Assembly (NCBI RefSeq): GCF_001039355.2
Contig: NW_019774469.1
Coordinates: forward strand, 526,123 to 566,206
Reading direction: 5' to 3'
DNA length: 40,084 nucleotides
Source of the DNA: Lingula anatina
Taxonomy: Eukaryota; Brachiopoda; Lingulata; Lingulida; Lingulidae
The position numbers were made by a program, and so were the translations under genes. The notes under the pieces were generated by a model that did no database searches, had not been told where the DNA came from, and saw only the letters and a program-made list of their open reading frames with translations. The stretch's first letter is position 1; the number at the start of each line of letters is the position of its first letter. Positions 9,947-19,652 of this stretch are shown here, piece after piece.

Positions 9947-10874
9947 TGCCAATTCCTCCATCCACCTTGCTAAAACACCATTGAGCAATTTAAAACGCAT
10001 GATCCAAGTCAAACTGCAATGATCTGTCCGTATTACAAACTTTCTACCAAGTAGATAGTGCCTGTATTGCCGAGTAAATCGGACTACTGCTAAAAGCTGC
10101 TTTTTAGTCGTGCAATAACGACGTTGACTAGGAGTGAGAGCAAAACTACCATAACTAATGACCTTTTCAGCGTCATTTTGCACCTGTATGAGCTCAGCTC
10201 CAATACAAGTATCACTGGCGTCCGTGTCTAAAATAAATAAACCATCACTGTCTGGAAAGCTCAGCACGGGACTATGGACCAAAGCCTGTTTCAAGTCATT
10301 GAATGCAACTTCGTGTTCATTAGTCCAATTAAAAACACTTTTGTTTTTGGTCAAATCATACAGTATACCAGACATAGCAGCGAAACATTTTATGTGACTT
10401 CTATGGTAATTAACTAGACCAAGAAATCTTTCCACGTCTTTCTTACATTTTGGACGTGGCCAACGTTGAACTGCTTTTATACTGTCAGGATTTGGAGCAA
10501 TGCCATTCTCATCTACCAATTTACCCAAATAGAGAACACTCCTTTTGAGTAATGAACACTTGGATGGTTTTAATTTCAATCCATATTCTTTGAACCTATC
10601 CAACACCAGTGCAATATTGGCTATAGAATCATCAAAACTGTTCCCAAGCACAACAACATCATCCAAGTAAGCGAGTACTTGTCTCCACGTTAAACCATGC
10701 AGAACGGAATTGACTGCTCGCATGAAAGTAGCAGGGCTGTTAGTCAAACCAAACGGTAGTCTCTTAAACTCAAACAAACCGTACTTGGTCATAAAAGCGG
10801 TTTTAGGCCGTGAACTTTCCTCAACTTCAACCTGATAATAAGCACAGTTCATATCAAGAGTGCTGAAATACCGA
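9947..10874 (-). pseudogene. Gypsy pol fragment: RT palm through RNase H (copy 2)
   Basis: The frame starts within the RT fingers/palm, with YYQVEVEE and TKYGLFEFKRLPFGLTNSPA. It has the catalytic YLDD motif (VLAYLDDVVVLG), the thumb region, and RNase H (LDTDASDTCIGAEL, RTDHCSLTW), and is cut at ELAQ by the N at 9935. The N-terminal half of the same RT gene lies at 14403-15370; the two halves are separated by the DNA transposon at 10875-14402. Its reading frame is otherwise intact, so the element was young when interrupted. Confidence 0.92.
10872..10874. repeat. Target-site duplication (left), CGA
   Basis: CGA lies directly outside the left terminus of the transposon and is repeated at 14403-14405. 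Removing the element and one CGA keeps the RT reading frame continuous across the site, which fixes the boundaries. Confidence 0.7.
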
Positions 10875-11506
10875 TAGTCCGGCGGTTAAGTCCACATTAT
10901 TTCCAGAATTGTGCAAAAATTGATAAAAGCATGAAACTTTCCACGATGAATGACCATTGGGTGTTTGTCAATTTTAGATCGTGGGGCAACTCCAAAATCC
11001 ACAAGTACCCGGGTGAGCGGCTCTCTTAAATATGCTGACTCAGCATTTTATGTACATTTAGATTTCATCAAAACGAGCACTACCAGCACTAATTATGATA
11101 TCATAAATAGATTTTTAAAACGTACGCTCACCGTGCACATTTATTAGAGCAATGATGACGTCACGATGGCGTCACTGGGTGATATTGCACAATATAGAAT
11201 GACAAATATCCACTTTCTCCCATAGGAACAATAGTCTAACTTTACAATGTTTCTTTTCCGTAATTTTTTATCACAGAAATGCCCCCTTTAGGGCTAGAAA
11301 GGGAATTAGTTTGGTTGCTACTTCCTAGACATTGAGCATTTTTCAATATGGCCGTCAATTTTTTAGGAAAAATAGAAAAACAACCAGAAGTTGACAGATA
11401 TACTTTATTTGGGGCTCTTGTGAATGTGTTCCTGTCGGAAGAACACTGTAGGGTACAAGACTACACCCTAGCACCTCACTGTTACCGAAAAAAATGGCCG
11501 CCAAAA
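10875..11506. repeat. Left long terminal inverted repeat
   Basis: Reverse-complement similarity to 13778-14402. Anchors include TTGTGCAAAAATTGATAAAA, ATCATGGTGACGTCA-like blocks, TATTGCACAATA, TTTAGGGCTAGAAAGG and AAAATGGCCGCCAA. The arms have diverged by substitutions and small indels. Confidence 0.8.
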
Positions 11507-12439
11507 CACAGGGTAGAGAAAAGGGTAAAGAAAATCAGGAAAATCAGCATATTTCTGGTATTATCAGTCTAATCAACAGCATATTCTTCTTTGATTTCTC
11601 AGTTCATCGTGATTTTTCGTTAACGATTATCCTACACTACCATTATCTGCTTGTAAAATATTCAAATTATGTGTGGTGAGGGAGTAAACCCTCCACGTAG
11701 TTAAGTTGTCACTTCAATTGGTCCAATAGTTGCACAATGCTCTGTTGTTTTCTGCAATTGTTAGAAAAAGAATTGTATTCTTTTGGGTTAGAAAAGTCAA
11801 CTTAGCTTTGCTTTAGTAGCTTCTGGGACACTGAGCACTTTTGTAACCCAAAATGGCTGCCAATTTTCACGTAAAAGGACATAAATATTCGTAGCAATTT
11901 ACATCAAACTATATACAGTGTGTGTATATTCTTCATTTAAAAGTCTATTTGAATGTTTACAAATACAGAGGTAGTGTGTATTAGGATTTTCTTTTACATA
12001 ATCTGCAAGTCATTTTAATAGAAATAGCAAAATGGCCACCAAAACGGTACGGAAAAGGCAGGTAAAAAGATGGTAAATTATGTTCTTTTTTCACTGAAAA
12101 AGATTTTAAACGAATGAAATCTACATATACTTTGTATGTCAGTAAAATTATACGCTTGGAAGGCAACGTAATAAAACAAAAAGGAAAGGAGGTATGTTTA
12201 TCAAGTTTCTTCTTCGATTAAGCAGTCAGTCATCTCTAATATGTCAGCAGTAACCCCTTTATGTTTGAAAAATAAGGCTAAAGACATTTCCAACTTAGGT
12301 TAGATTTTTGATTAGGCCTTTTTTTCAGCGAACCGCCCAGCCGCCATTTGGACGGCTGCCTGAAAGCTAAAACCTATCAGACCTTCAAGCATCACTTGAC
12401 AGCGCTGACAGAGGAAAAGTCGATTTTCATATTCGTTCA

Positions 12440-13350
12440 GTAGGGGCTACGTTTGCGGGAGATTGTCAGCGGTAGATCATTCGCAAGACGCGAAGGCAAT
12501 ATACATATCTACAGAGGGAGATAGTTTGCGATCTGAGCGAGAGGAGAAAGCAATTTTCATATTCGTTCAAGGGATTTTGTCCGCGGATGATTGGCAGCGG
12601 ACGATTGTTTGCGATCCGACCGAGACACTAAGGCAGTTTTCATACCTTCCGCGGGATGTCGTTTTCGATCCGAGAGAGCTGAGGAAGCAATTTTCATATT
12701 CGCGCAAAAAAGTTCGTTAGCGGCATATCATCAGCGTGAGATAGCTTCTTTTCCTTCTACCTTTGGTGGGCTAAGGGGGCATAACAATAGCAAAGGTCTT
12801 TAAAATATTGAGGCTAAAAATCCTAGGAATATGCGCCAACATCGTCTATCTTCAAGAAAGCCACACGGAAGGTGTGCAGCAACTGCACTGAGACTGAACG
12901 GACTCGGTATAATCAGTTTCAGTCGACAAACCGAATTTTCCCTTCATATCCGTAAGCTCATATTAATTAGCGACAAGGCATGGCACAAGCATGTAATGTA
13001 AATGTATTTGCCGTAGCCCGTAGCCACTTACGATGCCATAAAAATCGCACGGAAAAACGTATATGATTTCATTATACGGCATATGTAGCAAATGGCATTT
13101 AGCAATCCAAACGAGATGAAGAGGCAATTTTCACATCGTCAGCCGAATATCTTTTGCGATCCGAGCGAGACGAGAAGGTAAATTTCATATTCGTTTTAGG
13201 GACTTCGTCAGCAGAAAAATCATCAGCGGGAAATAGTTATGAATCCGAGCAAAACGAGAAGGCAATATGAATAAGGTCTGAGGGAGATCGTCAGGCAATT
13301 TCCACATTTGTTCAAGGGCCGCATTAGTGGAAGATCGTCAGTGGGAAACA
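12440..13350. repeat. Degenerate minisatellite inside the transposon
   Basis: A motif of the type GCGATCCGAGCGAGACGAG, followed by AAGGCAATTTTCATATTCGT, AGGGACTTCGT and CAGCGGGAGATAGTTT, recurs at about 12460-12740 and again at about 13105-13345. Unit lengths range from about 55 to 85 bp. The short open frames here are by-products of the repeat. Confidence 0.6.
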
Positions 13351-13499
13351 ATGTGGTTTGGTTGCGTTCATCAGCAACTGAGTGAAATATACATGTATAT
13401 AATTTATGTTAATGTCACATGGCTGAGATGGTAACAACTGACTGCTGAATGGTAATTTTGCATTAAAATCCACTTGCTCTAGCAGTTCAGACTGCCACC

Positions 13500-13500
<1 letters not shown>

Positions 13501-13528
<28 letters not shown>
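13501..13528. repeat. Poly-A tract
   Basis: An A run of about 28 bases in the interior of the transposon. Confidence 0.9.
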
Positions 13529-13530
<2 letters not shown>

Positions 13531-13777
13531 ACCAAAATAAGTCCGTAATTGAATTTTTATATTATTTTTAATTATTTTTTATACCCCCCTTTCTTTAAAA
13601 ATTATTTACATTTTTTTTTATTTTTGAATGCCAAAAAAGCTATTAATGATAGGTAAGGATAGTGGCCAATGAAAAATCCAAATGAACAGAAAAATCCAAG
13701 GCATTAAAAGTTTTAATTAGACTAATTATACCAGTAATAGACTGATTTTACATCTATACTTCATCCTCTGCTGTATG

Positions 13778-14402
13778 CGTTGGCGGCCATTTTGGTTTAT
13801 CCATACCAGAAACGTGCTAGTACGCAGTCAATTATCCTACTGTGTTTTTCTGACAGGAAATAGGTTCACAAGAGCCACAAATAAAGTATCTCTGTCGCCT
13901 TTTGGTTGTTTTTCTATTTTCCCTCAAAGATTGACGGCCATATTGAAAATGTTCAAAGTCTTGGAAGTAAACACCAAGCTAACTTAACCTTTCTAGCCCT
14001 AAAGGATGGATTTCTGTAATGCATGTTTACAGGAAAGATCATTGCAGGGTTCGACTATTTAGTATATGGGAGTCAGTAGATATTCGCATGTATTGTGCAA
14101 TACCACCCAGTGACATCATCATGACGTCATTATAACTGTTATAGATGTGCACAGTAAGTGTATGTTTCTCAAATTTATTCATATTATCATAATTAACGCC
14201 GGTAGTGCTCGTTTAAGGGAATTTTGGATGTACGTAAAAATGCTGAATCAGCATATTTTAAGAAAGCCGTTCATCCGGGTACTTGTGAATTTTGGAATTG
14301 CCCCCCGATCCAAAATTGACAAACACCCAATGGTCATTCATCGTGAAAAGTTTCATGCTTTTATCAACTTTTGCACAATTTTTTGGCTTAGCCGCCTAAC
14401 TA
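13778..14402. repeat. Right long terminal inverted repeat
   Basis: Inverted counterpart of 10875-11506. Its outer end abuts the right CGA duplication at 14403-14405. Confidence 0.8.
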
Positions 14403-15370
14403 CGAGTGCCCGCTAAAACATCTAAGCATTCGTCTATTTGCGGTAGTGGATACACATCCTTAACGGTCACTTTATTTAAAGCACGAAAATCTATGCAATA
14501 TCTCAAAGTGCCGTCCTTCTTTCTCACTAAAACAGGAGGGGATGCCCACTCGGAACAAGAGGGTTGCACAATGTCAGCGGCTAACAATTTATCTAATGTT
14601 GCCTTTTCCTCTTGTTCGAAACCCAGAGGTGTGCGTCTCAGTCTTTGTTTAATAGGCTTTGCTTCGTTGGTATCGATTCTATGTTTATTCTTTGTAAAAT
14701 GACCGATATCAAATTCATATTTGGAAAAAACATCGGCATATTTTGTCAAAAGATTGCCTAATTTGAAAGACTGCTCATCAGACAAATCCTCACTAGATCG
14801 TTTCCACAAATCACGCACGTGTTCAGGAATATTATTCTCCACATCGTTAGAGTTCACATCAGCTTTCAACACCGAGAAAGACTGGTGCACATTCGAACTG
14901 TCAAAACTCTCAGGATATCCCAATACACGCTCAATCTCTTCCAAATCACCCATCACATGACCTGCTTTTAAGGTAATTGACTTATCAGTCTCATTCCTTA
15001 GAGCGAGTGAACAACTGAGGCAATCATCCGTATAATCGGTGCTTATCAACCCATATGGCACCGAAAGACCCTTCTGATCATATTTAGGGGCGTTGAGTAA
15101 AAAGGTTTTGTTCCTTTCCGCCACAAAGGGAACTTGAACAAACTTCTCAGAATGCGGTGGAACAGCAACTTTCTTTGATAAAATAACACGATTCGCCACT
15201 AAATAATTGTCAGTACCTTTTCTTATAGAGGCATGAACTTTATTGCGTCTTCTATCTGAAGGATCTGGTCTGGTCAACGATATGAAATTGTTTTCCAGAC
15301 AGATGTGACACTCAAACATTTTCAAGAAATCTAAACCCAATAAAACATTGTCTGGGATAGGAGCTGCAAG
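14403..15370 (-). pseudogene. Gypsy pol fragment: protease C-terminal region to RT fingers
   Basis: The frame begins at the gap with the protease tail (AAPIPDNVLLGLDFLKMF). It continues through a linker of about 200 residues and enters RT at KHRIDTNEAKPIKQRLRRTP, EWASPPVLVRKKDGTLRYCI and DFRALNKVTVKDVYPLPQ. These are the hallmark first RT blocks of the Ty3/gypsy group. The gene is interrupted right after the LPQ-IDECLD segment by the transposon at 10875-14402. The rest of RT is on the other side, in frame once the insertion and one CGA are disregarded. Confidence 0.92.
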
Positions 15371-15395
15371 NNNNNNNNNNNNNNNNNNNNNNNNN
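15371..15395. other. Assembly gap (25 N)
   Basis: Twenty-five undetermined bases interrupt the protease coding region exactly after GGAGCTGCAAG. In copy B at 16543-16580 the sequence runs through this point without interruption. Confidence 0.95.
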
Positions 15396-16043
15396 TAAAA
15401 TTTTGTCAATTTGCCATAAAGTAAGGCTGGTGACCCTATGTTTTTTTTTTTCTTTTTCTTAAAGATAACCTGTGGAAAGTTTTAAAAAAAAACTGACGAT
15501 CGCTTTTTTCACAAAATTAATTTTAATGAAAAAGGGGTAAAACAAGCATTTTATGAGGGGTAATTACCCCTATGCATACCTCTCTAGTGAGATAATCATT
15601 GAAAACTATTATCAAGGTTATGATTAAGGTTATAAAGTTAAGGTTGGCCCACTGTTGAGATCCAGTTGATATGTCAACATTGACAAAGGGTTTACAAACA
15701 CAGGTTGATTCAATGTTGAAATCCTGTTGATCTATCAACATTGAAAACTGATTGACAAAGAAAGGTAAAATCAATGTTGAGACCCTGTTGATCTATCTAC
15801 ATTGACAATTGGTTGACAAGAAAAGGTTGATTCAACGTTGAAATCCTGTTGATCTATCAACATTGAAAATTGATTGACAAAGAAAGGTTAAATCAATGTT
15901 GAGACCCTGTTGATCTATCAACATTGACAATTGGTTGACAAGAAAAGGTTGATTCAATGTTGAGATCTTGTTGATCTATCAATATTGATGGATCAACATC
16001 ATCTCAACCTATCCTCAATGTTGAATCAACGTTGAGTGCCCGC
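15396..16043. mobile_element. Insertion carrying a minisatellite inside gypsy protease copy A
   Basis: Protease copy A is split here while copy B is continuous, so about 650 bp plus the gap are extra. The left part is AT-rich with no recognised motif; the right part is a 61-bp tandem array ending in complementary pieces (ATCAACATCATCTCAACC). The left terminus is hidden by the gap. Helitron-like or other minisatellite-bearing non-autonomous elements of invertebrates are possible relatives, but no diagnostic terminus is visible. Confidence 0.5.
15641..16006. repeat. 61-bp minisatellite, six units, alternating subtypes
   Basis: Unit starts (AGGTTGATTCAATGTTGA type) fall at 15641, 15702, 15763, 15824, 15885 and 15946, exactly 61 bp apart. 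Odd and even units differ consistently (AACCCTGTTG-like with GACAATTGGTTGACAAG, versus AATCCTGTTG with GAAAATTGATTGACAAAG). This implies a 122-bp higher-order unit. Each unit contains GTTGATCTATCAAC and the pair TCAATGTTGA...TCAACATTGA, giving a potential hairpin. Confidence 0.9.
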
Positions 16044-16541
16044 TGCATGTCCATTCATACACTTCTGAACCAATTGCTAATTTTAGGCCTTTTTATTTCT
16101 CTTGCTCGTAAGCTAATCTGCGGTATACCTTTTATGTCATGGTACCCGCCGTAAGTAATTTCTCCAGTAATTTGTGATAACAGCTTGTTACTAACTATGG
16201 TCACTTGCGCTGCCGTGTCGATAACAGCGTTGGTTTTGATTCCATTGACATGTATGGGGACCGCCAAACTTTCGCCTTTGGCCATGCCATTACAATTAAC
16301 AGTGTGTAGGATCAGATTTGGTCCTACTGCAGCTGAGGTCGATTGTTGGACCGCACAGGCGACCTGTTGCGGTTTAACGAATCACTGTTTTTCTGGGGAC
16401 AATTGGTGCTTATGTGACCCAATTCATGGCAATTATAGCACCTTGTGATGCCCCTGGGGGTGTACTAAACTGAGTGTCATTGCCCTTTTGTGTTTGGTTC
16501 ACGGACTGACGGAATAACTGAATCAGTTCTAACAACGAGGA
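16044..16541 (-). pseudogene. Gypsy protease and nucleocapsid fragment, copy A (frameshifted)
   Basis: About 98% identical by eye to 16574-17082. The protease active-site region reads VIDTAAQVTIVSN. One extra T in the T run near 16088 shifts the protease frame relative to copy B, so the frame ends in unrelated residues. The segment stops abruptly at the N at 16542 in the middle of gag. Confidence 0.85.
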
Positions 16542-16542
16542 N
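16542..16542. other. Single-N join
   Basis: One N joins the interior of gag (copy A) directly to the protease C-terminal coding sequence (copy B), duplicating about 500 bp. This is the pattern expected when two overlapping contigs or alleles are laid end to end. Confidence 0.8.
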
Positions 16543-16906
16543 TCCAAACCCAATAAAACATTGTCTGGGATAGGAGCTGCAAGTGCTGTCCATTCATACA
16601 CTTCTGAACCAATTGCTAATTTTAGGCCTTTTATTTCTCTTGCTCGTAAGCTAATCTGCGGTATACCTTTTATGTCATGGTACCCGCCGTAAGTAATTTC
16701 TCCAGTAATTTGTGATAACAGCTTGTTACTAACTATGGTCACTTGCGCTGCCGTGTCGATAACAGCGTTAGTTTTGATTCCATTGACATGTATGGGGACC
16801 ACCAAACTTTCGCCTTTGGCCATGCCATTACAATAAACAGTGTGTGGGATCAGATTTGGTCCTACTGCAGCTGAGGTCGATTGTTGGACCGCACAGGCGA
16901 CCTGTT
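16543..16906 (-). pseudogene. Gypsy aspartic protease, copy B
   Basis: The frame reads through VIDTAAQVTIVSNKLL, the retropepsin active-site loop with DTAA in place of the usual DTGA or DSGA, and later AAPIPDNVLLGL, the conserved hydrophobic-G segment. It is open upstream of its first ATG (16823) and overlaps the end of gag in the -1 frame. It is cut at 16542, so the polyprotein does not continue to RT in this copy. Confidence 0.85.
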
Positions 16907-17690
16907 GCGGTTTAACGAATCACTGTTTTTCTGGGGACAATTGGTGCTTATGTGACCCAATTCATGGCAATTATAGCACCTTGTGATGCCCCTAGGGGGT
17001 GTACCAAACTGAGTGTCATTGCCCTTTTGTGTTTGGTTCACGGACTGACGGAATAACTGAATCAATTCTAACAACGAGGATTCAATGTTTTGCAACCTCT
17101 GCTCTGCATCATCTGACTGAAATGATTTTCTCCTATTAGGACTTGAGCTACGAGGTGAAAACTGAACGCTACTCACATTAGGTGAATTTTGACGCTCAAT
17201 ATAATCTGAACATGGAGACTGGGGTTCCTTAAAAGTAACTTTGCGCAGTTGTTTACTACAATTTTCATTGCGTAACCCCAGAATTTGCATATTTGCACCA
17301 AACGTACGGGCATTTTCGACCGCCTCTTCTAATGTTCTAGGTCTCATGCACATCACTTTTTCCACTAAATCTTTGTCTGAACACCCACGTAAAAACGATT
17401 CAGTGGCCATTTGATTAAATAGGCCAGTACCACGGTAGGCAGACAACGCTAAAATTCTCACACGTGAGCCAAATTCTTCATAGCTTTCGTTTTCTTTTTG
17501 TTTTATAGCGGCCAGTTCTGTTCGGGCCAAGGATGAATTTTCGGTTTTTCCAAAACATTTCATAAGGGTATCTACAACACTGTGTAGGTGCATTCTTTCG
17601 TTAGGAGGTAGTTTTACAAACTCATCGAGGGCTTTACCTTCTAGTGAGGTGATCATGATTTCGTAGATTTCTTTGACTCCCCATCCCAGC
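16862..17690 (-). pseudogene. Gypsy gag, capsid C-terminal part and nucleocapsid
   Basis: About 270 codons ending at a TAG (16862-16864). It contains a retrotransposon gag/capsid segment (LARTELAAIKQKENESYEEF, FLRGCSDKDLVEKV), a Ser-rich linker, and one CCHC zinc knuckle (CYNCHELGHISTNC, 16937-16978) followed by a basic tail. Capsid packaging of element RNA is the family role. Pol follows in the -1 frame, as in many gypsy elements. The upstream gag part is in a different frame with overlap at 17634-17690, so a frameshift lesion or sequencing indel lies there. Confidence 0.9.
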
Positions 17691-18287
17691 AACGCAACAC
17701 AATTTTACGTAATATGAATAGAAGTTAGTACTTCCATCATATGATTGAAAATGGGTGGGCGGCTGGGGGTAGGTTATGTGTGACTCATTGTATATGGGAA
17801 ATGACCTACCTGTTGGAGGTGGTTGTCGGTTTTCGTCAGTATACAGGGGAGTGTCCACTGGCCGCGATCTTTGCATGGGAGTGAATATGGGTACATCCTC
17901 ACGGTATTGTCGATGTGGCCCTCTTGGATCAGAATTCTGACGTCCATAACGGTACGCTGGCACGGTTGGGTCACTGACAACTGGCTGTCCCGGGTCTGGT
18001 ACAAAATCAGCATTTGAACTTGTTCGCTCAGCTAAACCATGAGTTGGAGACTCCGTTGAAGTAACAGAGACAGGTGGAGCATCGGCATCATGAGGATCAT
18101 TTATCTCAATGTGTCCTTGCTGAGCATGAGTCAAGGGTGTAGCTGAATTCTCCAATAAGGATGGATTGTCACGTCTAATATATGAGATAAATTCTGTTTG
18201 AAATTTCTGCAGTCCTTCTGTCATTTTATAAACATTTTCACAAAGTCCTTCAAATTTTGAGTTTAAGTGTCTAATTTCGTTTTCCAT
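17634..18287 (-). pseudogene. Gypsy gag, N-terminal part
   Basis: Starts at an ATG (18287) about 120 bp inside the 5' LTR. It encodes a short coiled-coil-prone N terminus (MENEIRHLNSKFEGLCENVY), a long Pro/Ser-rich disordered stretch, then YDGSTNFYSYYVK, the usual entry to the capsid domain. The frame is lost shortly after, and the capsid sequence continues in the neighbouring frame (previous entry). Confidence 0.85.
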
Positions 18288-18392
18288 TCGTGTAATCCGT
18301 GTTTCCTCACAACTATTATCAATTTCATTTTAGCATAGAGGCTCCATGTTGTTTAAAATCGTAAAATTATCATTCAACGTAATAAAATGTGA

Positions 18393-18407
18393 CCATCCTT
18401 GTCGCCA
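18393..18407 (-). other. Primer-binding-site candidate
   Basis: The minus strand reads TGGCGACAAGGATGG one base inside the 5' LTR. It begins with TGG, complementary to a tRNA CCA end, at the expected place. I cannot name the tRNA. Confidence 0.65.
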
Positions 18408-18408
18408 T

Positions 18409-18521
18409 TGTTGTGAGTTCTGCTTTATTCCATTCAAGATTCCCGCGTCAAGTCACATGGTACCAGGTGTCATGCGACACCTGGCGTGACGCGTAAACAA
18501 TACATAGTCTAATACACTACA
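18409..18521 (-). repeat. Gypsy 5' LTR
   Basis: 113 bp, differing from 4743-4855 at only a handful of positions, same orientation and termini. The low divergence between LTRs suggests recent activity if both belong to one insertion. Confidence 0.9.
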
Positions 18522-19320
18522 CTTTTTAGTATTCATCTCTCGCCCTTGGGTGGAATAGCGGTGGTAGCACCATGTTTAGGTGATCCTGTGGAATGTAGTC
18601 TAGCTCTAATAGCACACTCACATCAGATTATAATGTAGACATGGACCATAGCCATAATGTCAACCTGATGATTATGGTGAACAGACAGGTCACATGCGTC
18701 GTTTTAGTGTGACGCACTTCACAAGTATGGTAGTAGTACTCGCCACGCACTTTGGAAGTAAGATAAACACAAGGAGGAAGTGCGCTCACCCCCCTTTTTG
18801 TTAATACGTACATTGAAAGCAAGTTGAACGTGCGAGTCTCTTGCGTGGTAAGTACGTCTTCCTGGTAAAATACCCCGGAATTTCTGCATGCTTTTCCTGC
18901 GTTACACGCACGCCTAGCGCACTTACTCAGTACTTTTGTCTTGCGTGCTACGAGCGTGCTCCAAGAATTCTAATTGTCGCAGACAGGTCGTAGCGAAAAA
19001 CTAGCCGGCCAGTTTTCGGGCTGCGTGCTGTGCGTCGTGTTAGCGTCCAACAAAAAAAGTACGTTCCACGTGCGTGTATCTTACTACTTGACCAATTTTT
19101 TGCACGCAAACCGCTCGTAGAAGCACGCACGACCGGTTGTAAGAGTAGCTTAAGACTCACATCGCAAAAAATGATGGAGCAAGTGTTCCTTGCGTGTGGA
19201 GTGCGGCTAATACCCAAACAACCTAGAATCGAACGTGCGGCGGGAGTGCGTCACGTGCATCACCTGAACGTCAGGTCCTCTTTGCGTGTTAAGTTAATAA
19301 ACGTATTTTAAACCCATTGC
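18522..19320. promoter_or_regulatory. GCGTG-rich stretch with five TTGCGTG sites
   Basis: TTGCGTG occurs at 18841, 18941, 19190 and 19282, and as CACGCAA near 19103, plus many further CACGC/GCGTG cores. This is in otherwise AT-rich DNA. TTGCGTG matches the core of xenobiotic-response (AhR/ARNT) sites (TNGCGTG). No adjacent gene start is visible, so a regulatory role is speculative. An imperfect inverted similarity around 18935-19120 means it may be a degenerate GC-rich mobile element instead. Short open frames here are not convincing. Confidence 0.35.
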
Positions 19321-19586
19321 TCAAAATCATTATTTTTTTGCATAATATCAAATTAAAATGCATGATTTTATATGAAATTCTTATATATAGATATATAAGC
19401 TGTCGGCCTGTATAATTTAGCCGTATAGGCTGAAATGTCTACATGTATATTCAAAGAGAAGAAATGGGGCGTATGGTTGCTAGCTGAAGCGCTGCTAACA
19501 GAAAATAATTTATCCTTTTTATTTTATGTTAATTTAATTTATATTTGTCCAATAAACCTCAGTGATTCTACCACCAGGGATGGGCT

Positions 19587-19606
19587 CAGCACCCCCCCCC
19601 CCTCCC

Positions 19607-19652
<46 letters not shown>

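Larger units (their letters stand above)
10875..14402. mobile_element. 3.5-kb non-autonomous DNA transposon with long inverted repeats
   Basis: The termini read TAGTCCGGCGGTTAAG (left) and TAGTTAGGCGGCTAAG (right, reverse complement). Inverted similarity continues for about 630 bp on each side, up to an AAAATGGCCGCCAA block (about 11506 and 13778). The element sits in the gypsy RT gene with a 3-bp CGA duplication. The 2.2-kb interior has no frame longer than about 90 codons and no transposase motif, so it is non-autonomous. It contains repeated ATGGCC-type blocks and a degenerate minisatellite. A 3-bp duplication occurs in several superfamilies (Harbinger, Zator, Academ-like). The TAGT terminus does not let me choose. 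Confidence 0.85.
4743..18521 (-). mobile_element. Ty3/gypsy LTR retrotransposon, rearranged and integrase-less
   Basis: Two 113-bp LTR copies in the same orientation bound this interval. A polypurine tract abuts the left LTR and a primer-binding-site candidate abuts the right one, fixing the element on the minus strand. Gag, a CCHC zinc knuckle, an aspartic protease, RT with YLDD and RNase H are recognisable. No integrase motif (HHCC or D,D35E) is visible; the frame after RNase H ends within about 30 codons, and the left LTR begins roughly 430 bp beyond that stop. The interval is inflated by a 3.5-kb DNA transposon, by duplicated internal segments at single-N joins, and by unrelated DNA at 6075-9934. 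The flanks just outside the LTRs (AAACC and CTTTT) show no target-site duplication, so the two LTRs may not derive from one insertion, or the assembly has joined copies. Confidence 0.85.

Noticed and set aside
14147-14416. Plus-strand ORF at the edge of the transposon
   Set aside because: It lies entirely within the terminal inverted repeat and has no transposase features. The mirrored arm does not keep the frame.
15641-16006. CRISPR-like array
   Set aside because: The whole 61-bp unit is repeated with no unique spacers, in a metazoan context. It is a minisatellite.
4738-18526. Target-site duplication for the gypsy element
   Set aside because: The 5 bp outside the two LTRs are AAACC and CTTTT. 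No match in direct orientation.
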